Shown: piece by piece, positions 12,641 through 25,311 of the stretch | Layout of the letters: the number at the start of each line of letters is the position of its first letter | Numbering within the stretch: the first letter of the stretch is position 1 | Assembly (NCBI GenBank): GCA_010645155.1 | Contig: CM021317.1 | Location: 10,256,441 to 10,320,440 of the forward strand | Length of the DNA: 64,000 nucleotides | From: Tigriopus japonicus | Lineage: Eukaryota > Arthropoda > Copepoda > Harpacticoida > Harpacticidae | Direction of reading: 5' to 3' | Program-made: the position numbers and the translations under genes | The notes under the pieces: generated by a model | Seen by the model: the letters and a program-made list of their open reading frames with translations, nothing else | What the model was told of the DNA's origin: nothing | Database searches by the model: none

Positions 12641-13502
12641 TCTCACTTATAAAGGACACAAAAAATAATTCAGGGTTGCGTGAGCAAAAAAAGACAAAGT
12701 TCCGTGGTAAGATCCATTTCGAAACTCAAGAGAGTCCTTCTTCTACAAGATGTCCCTTCTAAATTAAGACCGAAAGATTCCTCCTACCTTTAGTGCACTG
12801 GCCTTTTAATAGTTTCACACTTTTTGTTTAAACAAAATGTTTTGCGTATTCTTTTGGCAAAATATTTTTTTCCTTGCTTGTTCACAGGTTTTTAACCGAT
12901 GCAAGGGAATGATTTCCCTGCAATGTTTGGTGTTAGTTAATTTTTTTCATCAATATTTGTAAGAAAAATTTAACTGTTCAAAATTGGCCTTTGAACTTCC
13001 CTGCTCTCCCAGTAAGATGAGGCTGCTTGACATACCGCACAACTTGCTCAAAATTATTGTCAAAATGTCTTTCCTCATTTCTGGGACAAGGATTAATGTC
13101 CTGATTCATCTCCATGCCTCAATTGGATGAAAATTTCCTTCTCGTCCATTCCGAAGAGGCTCGTCAAACTGATTGAGTTGCATGCCTGTGTTGAGGCTGC
13201 AGTTGGTAGATTGAAGGCTGCGGTGAAGACCAAAGGTGGCCATGATGAAATCAAACTTTTGTTTGCCAACATAAGGCATTTGGGATTGTAGTTATGTGAC
13301 AACGCCATTGATTGAATGAATGAATTTAAGTGGTATACCCTGTAGAATCATAGGTGACATCACATTCGAGGGAAAGTTGGTTTCTTCACCTTGAATGAGA
13401 AGAAATGATTACTTTGTAGCAATGCCCACCTCAACTCGCAACGGAACTTTGTTTTTTGTTCACGCAACCTTGAATTATTTTTTGTGTCATTTATAAGTGA
13501 GA
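12641..13502. mobile_element. DNA transposon relic with 70-bp inverted ends, possibly mariner-like
   Basis: The left end (12641-12710) and right end (13435-13502) are inverted copies over about 70 bp, including ctcacttataa, a run of cacaaaaaataattc and a gttgcgtga word. Flanks read caaagtcat and caaaggtcat, a near-duplication with one indel. Inside, the plus strand at about 13120-13290 encodes a short peptide (RLKAAVKTKGGHDE) that resembles the carboxy terminus of mariner-type transposases, where a GGH motif near the end is common. That resemblance is weak. The rest of any transposase is gone. Confidence 0.5.
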
Positions 13503-14024
13503 CAAAGGTCATGGGAGAATAGAGCGTAGATATTTTTTTAACTTGATGTGAACCTTAGTGGTTGAGACTAAAATGCCATTTTTCATCATATTTTCATCCT
13601 ACTCGACCTTAGGAACAATGTCTTTAAGAAAGAATATCACCCAGTCATACTGTTTGATCCTAAATTAAGGCCAAAGATTGCATCAAAATGTGAAAGACTA
13701 GTTTCTACGGCTAGATTTCATTGAATGTCATTTCATTAGTACGTGGAATTGCTGTTCAAGATGTTGGGCTTTCTCTGGACAGGTCTCAATATTTTTCCAT
13801 TGAAAGCCAAATTTTCTTTCTTTGCAAAGCTACTTGTAAACAAATTGATAGTTTTTCGTAGGGTTTCTGAGCAAAAAAAAGCTCAAAATTATTTATAGTG
13901 TATATGAATAAAAGAAATACTCTCCATGTTGGCAGACATGTTTAAGAGAAAAATTCTCGTTAAATTTTCAGTTTCCCTGCACATAATCGTTGGTGCAGGG
14001 CTGGCATCAAGAGCACTTCAGTGT
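13503..14024. other. Spacer, nothing recognised
   Basis: No gene or repeat could be supported in this AT-rich stretch. Confidence 0.4.
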
Positions 14025-14032
14025 ACTAGAGC

Positions 14033-14738
14033 TAGTGATGGGCAAACAAGAGATTGGGCAAGCTGTACTGGCACAGTGCTTGGGCTTGCTGAAGCTTGGC
14101 ATAGCTTGGGTGTTTGTAGGAGTACTTTTCCCAGCTAACAGGTTTGCCAAATTTGCCATGAACGAAGAATAAACTTGCCATCCGAATTTCATTAAACCAG
14201 GCTGATTCAGCTAAATAGGGCTCATACCTTTGAAAGGATGTATTTTTTAAGAAAATTACACACTTCAATTCTCTCACATGAGGAAATGCAAAATATTTCG
14301 AGAATACTAAAAAACGATTTGGCATTTTACTTTTTCATGCCGGCAACTCTGAGTAAACGAGATTGTTCTGGAAGTGTGACTTCTAAATCTCGGTCTTGAT
14401 TAGCCTCAAAAGTGCATTCATGTGTGGCCTAGAACCGAAACAAAAAGAACCATAGTTTTGCAAATGCTATCCAAATTGAAATATTTTTTTGTATCACTTC
14501 CACTATTTATTGCTAAATTATTAAGGTCAAAAGATCATCGATAATGCAACTTGACATTTTTTTCTTCTAAGTCACACTGCAAATATCTTAACTCTTCAAA
14601 GAGCAACTGCCGGCAACTGCATCTTCCAATGTTCCTTGAGCTTGCCAAGTGTATTGGTGTATTGCCCAAGTAAAACTTGTCAACAACTTGTTCTTGGGTG
14701 TCTGTGATGACTCATTACTTGCCCAAGTCACATCACTA
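14033..14738. mobile_element. hAT-type non-autonomous element, TAGTGATG family A
   Basis: A 706-bp element is flanked by a perfect 8-bp duplication, actagagc (14025-14032 and 14739-14746). It begins tagtgatggg and ends with the inverse, catcacta. Words of the type cttgggcaag occur repeatedly just inside both ends. The right terminus (cttgcccaagtcacatcacta type) is nearly the same as that of the element at 28114-28410, so both belong to one family. No transposase coding region remains. Confidence 0.75.
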
Positions 14739-14746
14739 ACTAGAGC

Positions 14747-17700
14747 GTCTCTACGTTGCATGTGGAACGAAAACTACCAGGGTAGCTGAATTAAGAAAGT
14801 AAGACAGAACATCAATTTGTTTGTATGAGTTACTATTGATTTCAATTGTGGAGAAAAGTGATCTATTTGGATATGAAGAGTATTCACGAATGCAATCGTT
14901 GGAAGCATGGCATATTCTCATCTTTTTCAATGTGGGCACTAGGTAATTTGCAATCCTTTGTGATTAAACACGCAAATAACAATCCTCCATGTCTTTTAAA
15001 ATATTTTGGTAACCTTGAGCAATTCAGAGATATTTATTTTGGGTGAAAGTTTCATGTAAAATCAATAGATGACGTTACTAGCACTGCGTAGACGTTCCTT
15101 TCAAAACAATAAAGGTGCCATCTAGAGAACAAAAATGCTTGTTTTCTCTAATAATCTTCATTGGATAAGCACAGTGAGAAAAAAGGTTGTTGATTTTGTG
15201 CTCCGTAGTGTTGCGCCACCCATGTCTGGTGATTCTGTTCTTTCCTGTTCTGCGCTCGATCAAATATTTCAAACGGTCAGTTGCTCCGCAACAAACGGTC
15301 GAGAATGAGATGCGATCATAGAATTTTAGTGCAGCAATGAGACACCAGAGGCCACGACGGTGCTACGAAGTGAACAAACAGGCCCAGATGATGTTTGCTG
15401 AGCTTCCCTTATAAAGAACTTCCCAAACATCACAGAAAGCTTCTCGCTTTTAACGAATTTAAATATGGCATATTTTGCAGCTGTATGAGTAACCTAAATG
15501 TGTGTTAGTTTAACACTTTATTTTGCAAGCGTGGATTGTTCTTAGCAAAAAAGTATTTCATCTTTTGATAATCAATAATATTTTTCAATGGGTGAAAAAC
15601 GTCCAAGTTAGGGTTATGAATCAAAGTTAGAGACTCAGATATCCCTAATTTTGTCCAAAGAACAGGGTTTGTCTTACTTTTTAAAACTTACTTCGCCAGG
15701 TTATGATCTCCAATTATCAAAATAAGTGGCTAAGATAATTGACAAGAGTGCATAATATAACGACCCCAGAAAGTGCCCTTTAATCAGTCACTAACGTAAG
15801 CAGTAAAACAGTTTCAGTAAAAGTTATACCATGACATGATACGATTTATTGTATCCAACAACCAAGAGAACAGATTTCTTTCAGTAAAGATTTAAAATAA
15901 CACCTGCACACTTGAATAATAAAGCATATATGCCTTGCAGAAGGATTGGGCCCTCAGAAATGAGCTCTCTCGAGTTCTTAAAGCTGAACTGTCTTTCAAT
16001 CCACACAATGTTTGACATGTGGCATTTTACATTAAAAGGGAAAGAATCGGGAAAGATGTATAGAGCACCTCTTATCAGTGATTCGCTGACTACATGACGA
16101 ACAAAAGCTTTTACAACTGGCGTGCATTCCCACCCAACAGAACGTAGAATATTTGTCTGTACAACATATATTTTCTGCAGAATTTCCCGTGGGAGTATTC
16201 ATTACTCTTGGTTTTGGATAAGTTCCAAAAGTGTGTTATTCCTCATTACTAAAGCGACCGAAAAGATTCAACTAGATAATACATTGAATACATATTTATT
16301 TTTCTTTTGTTGGGTTGTGGATTTAAAGTTACCGCTAAAAAGAATGGCTTTCCCTGAAAAGAAAGTAAAGCATTAATGACTTTTACTTTTAAATTTTTGC
16401 TATATTTAGCAAATTTGAAATATGTGGGCATGTTCAGCCATAATTCATGGACGAATCCCATTTTTTCATAAATTGTTTCAAGACCGTCTTTGATCAATTG
16501 ATTACAGTAAATTCCTTGATTTTTTTGCAACGAAATCTGAGTTTTGCTCAAGAAATTAATTAAGATATATGGGAACGATTTATATGTTTTCTTGGCCTTG
16601 AATTCTACAGTAATTTTGGTTGCTCTACTCATAACTTCTAATCAAGCTGAAAATGTTTTTAAGCGTGGGTGTAGAGTTAAAAGATTAGAGTTAGAGAGGA
16701 AAAGTGCGCAATTCGCGAGTTTCACTAAGATTGTGAATTGTTGTTTGAGTTAAACAACGAGTTTCACTTTTTTCTAATCTTTTGACAGCCGGCCTCAAAA
16801 TTTCTTGTTTCATCCTCAATAGTTTTTGGAAACTTGATGAAGAATAGCTATTTTTGACATTTACTTACCATTTGAAACTACCTGCGAAACTGAAACTGTC
16901 CAGAACACAATCCCCTGGCGTTTTTTCATTAATCAAGTGGGATCGAAAAACCATGCTATGAGGCTTGTAAGCTCTTAGAAAAAAGAAAACCATTTAAACT
17001 CTCTCATCTAAGCCATTTGAACCAGGAGTCTCGATTAAAATTTTGCTAGGGATTTTTTCCATCAAACTCTAAGTTCGCCTTACATTTCATTTATAACCAA
17101 TGACAGAATTTGTCTAGAAGTGATGGACTGAACTTTGATGAAGTAATAACTAAAGCCAAAGAGGGGTTCAATGAAGAACCTCGTCAAAGGAGACTAACAC
17201 GCTCCTCTTTAAAGATGTTACTGTACTCCTCATTAGAGCTCAGAATAATATTTTGGTCATGGAATAGACAGTCCAAAGGGTTCAGCTGACGCGTGAAAAA
17301 TCCGAGCCTTACTCATCATGAAAATTGAAAAATTTTATCAAGACCAAACAATGATGTTCTTCTTCATTGGGATTTTTCTGAATAGCTTTAAACAACACTG
17401 TTTAAAACTTTCTCTGACTTTAGTACGCGAATGCACTTATTTATGAAAAATTGATGGCTTATAGGATAGGAATTGCGATTGTATTTGAAAAGAGTGCCGA
17501 ATGTTGTTGTAGATAACTATTGCTATCATGCGTTACAAACTCGAAAATGAAATCAGTTAACAATTGGTGCCATTCTAACTTATAAGTGAAGCAAGAAAGG
17601 CGCTTCTTTTGCTTGTTTTGGGATCGTCAAGGCAACCAATCTCGGAAATTTAAATTACTACAAGCAGCTTATATTCTTGCATACACTAAAATGACAGTTG

Positions 17701-18951
17701 CCTTTAATGCTTCCAAACTGAGATAAACGTAAAAGAAGGAAGTCTATTTTACTTCAATTCACTTTTCAGCCAGAATTACCCCTAATATGTTGTCTGTTAA
17801 GCGAGATGTACGGTACCATATTGGCAGAGAAGTTTGGATTATCATGTTCCGAAATTCACACAAGAATGAAGGTTCTGAGACAAATTGTTTGACGAGTTAG
17901 AGCAGATGCAAATGACTTGCAAGTATCTAAAGAAATTTTGATTGTTATTCAAATCCAAAGCCAGATTTTTCTATCAAGCAAACTCGTTTCGCTTCCGCAA
18001 GAGCAGATTTTTGTCGCTCGATTCGCAAACCAGTACCATTTCACAGACATTCTTTCTTAACTTCTTGAACTTATCTTCAAAGTTGATTTAAACACGAACT
18101 GACAGAATATCTTTTCCGGTTTTGGTATGAAAATCACTTTTTAATTGGCATTATATTAGTTCTTTAGGGGAATCACACTTTCTATCCATGTTTATTCGTG
18201 TAGAAATCTCAAGGCACTCAAAATCGATTCTCCATAGTAGGAATTTCACTTCTCTTTGATAAGTTTTGAGATTGGCACAAAAAGATATCCTTGATGAAAT
18301 CAAATAAAACTCATTAAGACCCAATCAATATTTATGTTCCACTAAAACATTTAAACTTACCATGTTCTCGTAACTCGACCCACATCATGCAGCATTGAAA
18401 AAAATCCAACCGTGTATTCAAGAGTTTAAATAGGAGTTTAATACCTCTTTAAATTTTTAAATTGCGGAATTTTTGAGACCGATATAATGGATGATTAAAC
18501 ATCGAAAAATCCCATTAAAGAGAGCACGTGGAATCTTAAATAAAAAATCTTTCCCTAAAAGTATATGTAAAGTCAATCGTCGTTTTGTTTTCTTTTCAGG
18601 AAACTTTTTCAGTTGGAACATCTTGGACCTTAACCTCAAATACACAAATCAAAGCGTATTCATATGAAACTGGCTGTGGATTTTTAGGTTCGCAGTGTTC
18701 TCAGAAGTCCAAAAGTGATGTGTCTTGTAGGACTCCAATTTCAAAACTATTTAGAGAAGCCGCACTAGTTATCCGATGTAGTACAAGAGGGTTTTGATTT
18801 TTTTCAATTGTCAGAGAACATGACACCTCTGTGGCAAACTTGTAGTCAATCATACGTTCTCTTTTACGATAACGAAAGGAAGTTTGAATTTAGCTTGTCA
18901 TGTTCGAGATTAAGTGCTCTCTAATACAATCAAATGTCTTTTTATTCTTAC
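14747..18951. other. Long AT-rich region without recognised genes
   Basis: The longest frame is a 127-codon minus-strand stretch at 16249-16632. It shows no known motif and is AT-driven. A small imperfect inverted repeat (agattagag... against ctaatcttt) at 16680-16790 may be a tiny MITE. If the exon at 18952-19180 is real, this region contains at least part of its first intron, because that gene must continue to the left. Confidence 0.4.
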
Positions 18952-19180
18952 CGAGAATGTTTTTGGGTCGATGAGGTCTGACATCGTCTTCGACAATGCG
19001 ACCAGTATTGAAGTTCTCATTGAGAGCTTGGGTTAACCGCTCCAAATGAGTTTTTATGGGTGCATATGATTGGTCTGTATGCTTGCCGGTGGTTTGTAAC
19101 AAGAACACCATGAAAAGCACGAACCCAATGCTCATCACTAAAACACAACTTAGTCTGTTGCGAATCATTTGGAAACTCAT
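18952..19180 (-). CDS. Putative first coding exon of a type II membrane protein
   Basis: The minus strand starts with ATG at 19180 in a good context (gcagccATGa). It encodes a short basic cytosolic tail (MSFQMIRNR), one strongly hydrophobic segment of about 20 residues (residues 10-29) and a hydrophilic lumenal stem. After about 76 codons the frame reaches a consensus splice donor, ctcg|gtaagaat, at 18951. This layout (short N-tail, signal anchor, stem, then a splice) is typical of Golgi glycosyltransferases and sulfotransferases, but no catalytic domain is visible and I cannot name the family. No downstream exon was found to the left. The gene is therefore partial, disrupted or has a long intron. 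Unspliced, the frame would run to 18890. Confidence 0.4.
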
Positions 19181-19868
19181 GGCTGCACTTCAAGAAACAC
19201 CCGTCCGAATCAAATCAAGAAAGTTTCCGCGAGTGCTCTGACGTCGGTCGCCACACGAAATTATCACACTGCACCCACCACACGGCTTTTAGATGGGACA
19301 CCCGTTGGTAAATGACTCAACAATGTTTCTACGATATATCAATCTCCCTTGGAGTCGGTATCTTTGCGAGTACTGTAAGTTTGATGTTAAGTTTGTAATG
19401 TAGCTCATGGACTCAAGGGGAGATCTCACAACCGCTTTGTCGTGTTGTTCGCGAATGAAATGCGAGTTCGAGCCTCCGAGATCAGGTTTCATTCGGGTTT
19501 CGCAGCTCAGAGATCGGTCGGTTCATCGATTGAAGAAGAAGGCATCCATGCATTCAGGATGATGGGGATGATTAGGATTGGGACTTTGATGCACATCATT
19601 TGTTATGACATTCCAGTCTTTTTTGTATTCATTTGCATGTTTTAAGTAGAGTTCAAAATTATTTTTTCTTCTGTGACTTTCCTGTTTTTGCTTCAGCAGA
19701 TGATGATTCGAATTTTTGGCCATTTTATTTGGCTTTTGAAGAACATTCGAGGTATCTTTCATTTCATTTGCATTAAATTCCAAGTCTTAATAATAATAAT
19801 GCTTTGCGTAAGTGCGATGAGTTCGTTTGTCCTCATGTTATCAGCTCCATATCCTGTGGAGGTGGATC
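19181..19868. other. Upstream region of the 18952-19180 exon
   Basis: Less AT-rich than its surroundings around 19190-19280 and 19430-19560. A tgacgtcg word resembling a cAMP-response element lies at about 19240. This may be a promoter and 5' untranslated region for the minus-strand exon. No TATA box or other decisive signal was identified. Confidence 0.3.
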
Positions 19869-19876
19869 CATTAGTC

Positions 19877-20103
19877 CAAGGGTCGACAACCGGTGGGCCG
19901 CGGCCCACATGTGGGCGCAAGAGTGAGTGGTCTTTGATGTACCTAGGAGCTATGGGGAAAAGTCCAAAATAGTGGGCATCTAGAGTGGGCAATAGACATC
20001 CACAATACTGTATTCGCGGGCCCAAAACTCTTTTAACTTGTGGGCCCCTGACAACATGTAAACAAGTTTGCGGGCCTTGACTCAAAAGTGGTTGCCGACC
20101 CTG
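19877..20103. mobile_element. Short hAT MITE (cagggtcggcaacc ends)
   Basis: A 227-bp element is flanked by cattagtc (19869-19876) and catcagtc (20104-20111), an 8-bp duplication with one change. The left end is caagggtcgacaacc. The right end, reverse-complemented, is cagggtcggcaacc. Inside, gggcc/ggccc words form partly self-complementary subterminal repeats. The terminal sequence is characteristic of a widespread class of animal hAT elements. Confidence 0.7.
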
Positions 20104-20111
20104 CATCAGTC

Positions 20112-21385
20112 AATTCAAGCAAGGAAGATGATGAAAATTTCCAGGTCAGAGACTGATTGAGATGATTATTTATCACTGATTAAACATGATAGATAAACCT
20201 AGGGTCACTTATCATATTGCTTTTGAAACCTTGGAAACGTACTATAACTCTGGGACTGCAATGTGCCGTCCTTTCATATTTAATCCTGCCTTACACAATT
20301 AAGCAAAACTATTGAACTATTTAAACAAATAAAATTATTATAGCTATTAAATTGAAGTGCTCTTACCAAGGAAATCTTTAACAAGATTTTTTGGAAAACT
20401 TAATTCAAAACTATTTAGAATACACTTTGCTTTGTGTTCATCCAAAATTACAAATAAATATGTCTAACAGTGAGAGGTTACCTAGTTTATCATTATTTGT
20501 TATGAATGTAAATGAAGTTATTACCTAGTAAATATTCAAATTTACGATTTCTTGAACAATCATGTTTTTAATGGACTAAAATCGAAACTTGAAACATCAA
20601 CTGATTTTTTAAAAATTTGTAAGTTATATCCAAATTTGAGTGTCTGTGAATTTACAAAAGATTTTTATTGCAAAATGCATTTTAAGTGCTATTTAGCTGA
20701 TACTATATAGTATTTTGAGCTATTTTGACAGAAACTTGTAAACTTAAAAAAATCATTTCCTTTTACGACATTGAAACTTCTTTTGGGAAATTTGTTTTTT
20801 GATACGAGGGGTATCCAAAAAGTATGCAAACGACCCTGCAATTTTTAATCTACATGACCAATTAAAAAAATCATCGTGTAAAATTTCAGAGCATTGGCTA
20901 CTAAATTTGTTTTATAAACATTATTCACAACCCTGTTTTTGACCCTATTTGAAGCAGTCAAAAAAAGAGGATTGGGCGACCCCCCTGAAATTTTGCCAAA
21001 CGGTCTCCACGTGCGACTTCGTTATTACTTTGTAAAAGGCCAATAAGATCATAAAAGTAATAAAAAAAACACATTGAATTGTATCTACAGAGTCAAGGCT
21101 CTGCATTTCAGTCATTAGGTCACGGGCAAAAATACGTCATATTATTACTTAAAACATACTTAAAGATAACTGTTTCAGTATTTGATCTTCTTGAATTGAT
21201 TTCTCTAGACCTTTTTAAGACTTGGAGCTATCTGTTCATAGCACTCGATGATGAATGGAGCGGTCACTCCCTCAGGGCGAGGGAAGCTTGACCGTTTAAG
21301 AGCTTTTGTGGCGTCTATTATTCAAGTATTGATCCTTCAGTATTACCGCCATCTGGAATTTCACTTATTACGGAGCCATTCGATG
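20112..21385. other. Intergenic DNA with a single mariner-like end
   Basis: No gene is recognised. At 20803-20830 the sequence tacgaggggtatccaaaa closely resembles a terminal repeat of mariner-family transposons. No inverted partner was found within the following 2 kb, so it is a solitary or truncated end. Confidence 0.4.
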
Positions 21386-21890
21386 TTAGTGGACCAATGG
21401 AAGGTCGATACAGTCTTGTTCCACCACTTTTGCTTCACATTGCGTGGCGCCGTTTAAAGACTTTGAGGAGCTCATGGATAGGGGAAATAACCCTGATTCG
21501 TCAAGACTTCTCCACTTGACAATACTCGAGGAAAAATCAAAATCTCCCATAAATAGAACAGTGTTGTGTTCATATTGAAGGATTTCGTCTCTGATAAAGT
21601 TGATGCCTCCCTCGAATTTGTAAGGGGGGCAGGTAGATGGCCGATACATGACGACAATAACTACATTCAGTGTCACGAGATAACAACCACAACATCAACA
21701 ACAACCCCGTTGGAGAAAGTAGCAGAAAAAGCAAGTAAACTCTCCCTGAGATAAAGACAAACTCCACAATAGGAAAATTGTTGTTTGGGTTTTGTCGGTC
21801 GCACCTGGATTTTGACAATCCAGGAATATGGGGCGTCATTGATTGCATCGATAAGCCATGTCTCAAATTGGGGAGGAATGACAGGGAGCT
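21386..21890 (-). pseudogene. LINE endonuclease fragment (frameshifted)
   Basis: The minus strand encodes part of an apurinic-type endonuclease of a non-LTR retrotransposon. From about 21860 it reads WLIDAINDAPYSW, then a GVCLYLRESL segment. The frame shifts near 21675 and continues with VVIVVMYRPSTCPPYKF and then VLFMGDFDFSS, which fits the conserved YRPP and GDFN positions of the domain, although Asn of GDFN is Asp here. The reverse transcriptase is absent. The fragment is truncated at both sides and cannot be functional. Confidence 0.65.
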
Positions 21891-24334
21891 TTCGTGAGCT
21901 ATTTCTTCCAAGTATTTTGTTTTTTTTTGCGCTCTTTTAGACATCGTATACTCAAGAGAGCTCCGGAAAGTTTTCTTTTTACTATGGCCGAATGCGTATC
22001 GGAGAAAAGCTCCATCTCAATTACTGCTGAATCAATCCGAGTTGAGGCCGGCTTGCAGTTATTGCATCCAGCATCCGTTGGGGGCTACTGAAAAATAAAA
22101 AAGAATTAGCTCCAATAGCATTGGAGCTAATGTTCGATCTCTCCGTTTGATGTTGCATCGGCCACTCTTGGCCTGGTTGCTGTCTCCTTTGGCATGCCAT
22201 GGTTCGGCTGCTTTGAAACGAAGACTCTTAATGTATAAAGAAGCTAAAGCCTACCATGAATCTCTGAACAATCATTTAGAAGTTAATGAGTCTACCAACA
22301 CATGGCCCACCGACCCTCATAAAGCACATTTTCCATAAACTCAGGGAACGTGCAAAGTGTTGAAATGCCTGGAAGTAAAGTTATTGTTCTTATGACACCA
22401 ATACAAAACCGACAAGACGTTTGACAAATCTGTTCGCCATGCTTACGAAAAGAACACAAAGAAAGAAGGTGTTCTAGGGTGGCAATCCATCCCACCTCCA
22501 ACCAAACGAGAGACTCGTTCACAACAAACTCCAGGCTTGAGAATTAATAGTTGCTTGCCTCTCTCTGTGAAATTTAGAACCGTTCGTCGGTTCAAAGGAG
22601 AAATGGAGTGGAGAAATTTAAGTCTAGTACGATGCAACTTCGCTTCTGGACTTGGTGAATCCAGATGGGAGCAAGTAATCGTGGTTGCCATTTTTGATGA
22701 CGTATTACTAACAAGGCTCTAGATTGCATTCATTGCATGTGCAATAACAATCAATCAACTTTTGGTCATGTAATTGGTTCGTATGTTTAAGTATACTTTA
22801 AAAAGTATGGAGCGCCAGAATCGAATCACTTCAAGTAACGGTCTTCGAGCAAATTTCAGAGCATCAAGTCGGTTTCAATGGCAGCTACGATGTTCTTGGC
22901 GAAAAGCATAATTAAATAAAGACAGTAAAGCTAACATGCTTGTTTCTTGTTTTCTCCATTTCTTAAGTTACGATGCGGTCCGTCGAAAAACTTAAAAGTA
23001 TAGCATACCACTGGAAAAGTATATGAAAATATAACATTTCATACTATCCGTGTTGTTAAAAAGGTAAAAGCGGAAAAAGACAAACAAACAAACGAAAAAT
23101 AGTAGGAAAGGTCTTCTTGTTCTATCTTCATGAAATGATAGTAGTACATCATACACTGAAAGGATAAGTTGTATATTTAAATTATAGCTTAATTTTTCTC
23201 AATTTTTTGACTGAAAACTAAAGTAAAACAATGGATAGACAATGACTTTAGCAACAAAATTGAGAATATTAACCATTCTTAATGATATTTTCCGTCAAGT
23301 TTGACGATCCTATTCACTTATTTCTGGCCAAAATTTGTTTCATAAATATAATTTCCAGGCTCCAATAAAGGTAATTTTCAAACAACTTTCCACTTGTTCC
23401 TTGTAACTATCGTGCTCAAAAATGCAACTTAAGCTTACAATACGGCAATTTTCTCTGAGTCCTTATGATCACTTTTTCCAATATATTGATAGATATGTCC
23501 AAGACTTGTTGCTTTTGATTTTTCAAACATGTTTAAAACAAACCTGAAGATTACTAAACTTAACGATTCAACATAATTGAAATTATTTTATTTTTCATGG
23601 AATATTTGGTCATTCCTAATTCCCTGCGGGTGATGAATAATCGTGTGATGAAATGAATAATACCCATCTGCCATGCATCCTAGGTCCACCCTCTCGCTCT
23701 CAACTGATGATTCTCATTGAACTGTGAGGCATCTTTTTAAGGCTTCCCGTGGAGATTTCTTTAGATGCAACAATGACTTTTTGCCTTTGAGAGCTCTTGC
23801 ATCAAACTGGTTTGACCTACCTGAAGACCTCGTTTGGCCATTACATGGCTCTTGGCTTTAAGCCCATGTAGGGCTGTCGAGCAAAAAAATGCATTGCAAA
23901 TTGCTTGGTGAACCCATCAGAAAACAGGTGAGTTGTTTGAGGCATTAACGCCGATGGTTCAACTTTGCCTATTGTTAATAGCTCAACTCGAAGGGCTTAA
24001 TATTCTTGAGCATGAATATTTGTACGACAACTGCCCCTTAACAATTTACCTAAATGTCTTATAAAGTCCACCTATTCATTAATGGGGATGCTCCTCCCAC
24101 TTCTCTGACAAATTCACTCAGTGGAACCTACCAAGGAGTCATTGAACTCCTCTGACAGCGTTGGTCTCGCTGGAATCTCGCCTAGTCTTATTGGCAATGG
24201 ACAGATGCCATTACTAAAATGCGAATTCTACCCACCGATCAAGATTTTCAAGCGCGAAACTAAAACAAAGAAAGTGAGAAGCTTTCAAAAACTACATAGA
24301 TCCTCTTTCAACCTATAAGATAGGATTGAACAAT
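21891..24334. other. Region without recognised genes
   Basis: Short frames of 60-80 codons at 21894-22720 have more even base composition than their surroundings and might be remains of the retroelement next to them, but no motif supports this. From 22720 to 24334 the DNA is AT-rich and nothing is recognised. Confidence 0.35.
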
Positions 24335-24510
24335 TTTTTTGAAACCTATTCTTGAACAATTCATGAACAATTCAAGCGTCTGCCAACAGTAACTTGTTGG
24401 TAGATCAAACATTATATTCAAGTTCATTGAATGAATTAAATTTATGATTGATTCATTTACAAGGAAACCCATTCCTTTTAGTGGTAGTGAATAATTCGCA
24501 ACTCAAAAAG
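24335..24510 (+). mobile_element. 3' end fragment of a non-LTR retrotransposon
   Basis: Homologous to 10195-10430 on the same strand. The two share a ctgccaacag...ttggtaga core, a run of T/A-rich untranslated sequence and aacccattcctttta near the end. Only the tail survives. Confidence 0.45.
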
Positions 24511-24990
24511 GAAAACTGAAATCTGAGTTAAAGAAAGTATTTTTGAAGCAAAAACAGACGGTCTTAGAATTCGTTGAAACTGCGACTTGGGCAAACTTCT
24601 TTATAAGCAATTAATTTGGAAGTGCACGATAATATTATGAGTTGCGTAAAGCCAATATTTTGATATTTCCTGACACAATCTGTGAAACAGGCTTGAAGTT
24701 AAGCCAATGATTGACTCCAAAGGGTGAGCAATGGTGTGGCAACTTAAAATGTCATCAAAGAGCTTAATGCTAGACAAACGCACAACACCAAACAAATTTT
24801 AAGGATGATCAACTGTGAACAGTCGTGATGCGATCAAACAAAGTGTTGCTGATTTTTACTAGGAATTTGTGTCTCTTTTTTTCACTGGAAGTCAATCTGT
24901 GTTAAAAGTTTTGACCCAAAAAGTTGAACAAGGACCAATATGGCAAGACTTCGCCAAAAAATGGTTTGAATCGCATCTATAGTGAACAGT
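24511..24990. other. Spacer, nothing recognised
   Basis: No gene or repeat could be supported. Confidence 0.4.
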
Positions 24991-24994
24991 ATAT

Positions 24995-25303
24995 TAGTGA
25001 TGTGTTTCGAACTGGGAGTGCTACCATTTTTGACTCTGAAGTTTATGGCTGTTAGAAGGCCAGGTTTTATAGAACTTTTTGCAAAGACCTAAACACGATC
25101 CATTTTGGCAACACTCGAACTAATTCGATTTCGAGTTCCATCGATAGTTTTAAGAATGGATTTCGAGTTCGCAGTGCTGCCATATTTTATGGCAGATAAG
25201 GTTTATTGCTTGCTGAAAAGTTTAGTTGTGGTCAGGTGTATGACCCTTTAATTCAAAATGGCAAAACTCTTCCAAAAATACAACTTCCAAGAAACCACAG
25301 ATT
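24995..25303. mobile_element. hAT MITE, TAGTGATG family B (copy 1, decayed)
   Basis: Closely similar along its length to the element at 30166-30463: both start tagtgatgKgtttcgaac, carry gggagtgct and tttcgagttccatc internally, and end in a fold-back copy of the start. The right terminus is diverged and I could not find a matching duplication. A second hAT element (25312-26765) has inserted immediately beside or within its right end. Confidence 0.6.
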
Positions 25304-25311
25304 CACTATTC

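Noticed and set aside
16249..16632. 127-codon minus-strand frame
   Set aside because: AT-driven composition, no motif, no splice context and no neighbour support.
24995..25311. An 8-bp duplication for the first TAGTGATG family B copy
   Set aside because: cagtatat on the left has no convincing match at the right end. The right terminus is diverged and disturbed by the next insertion.
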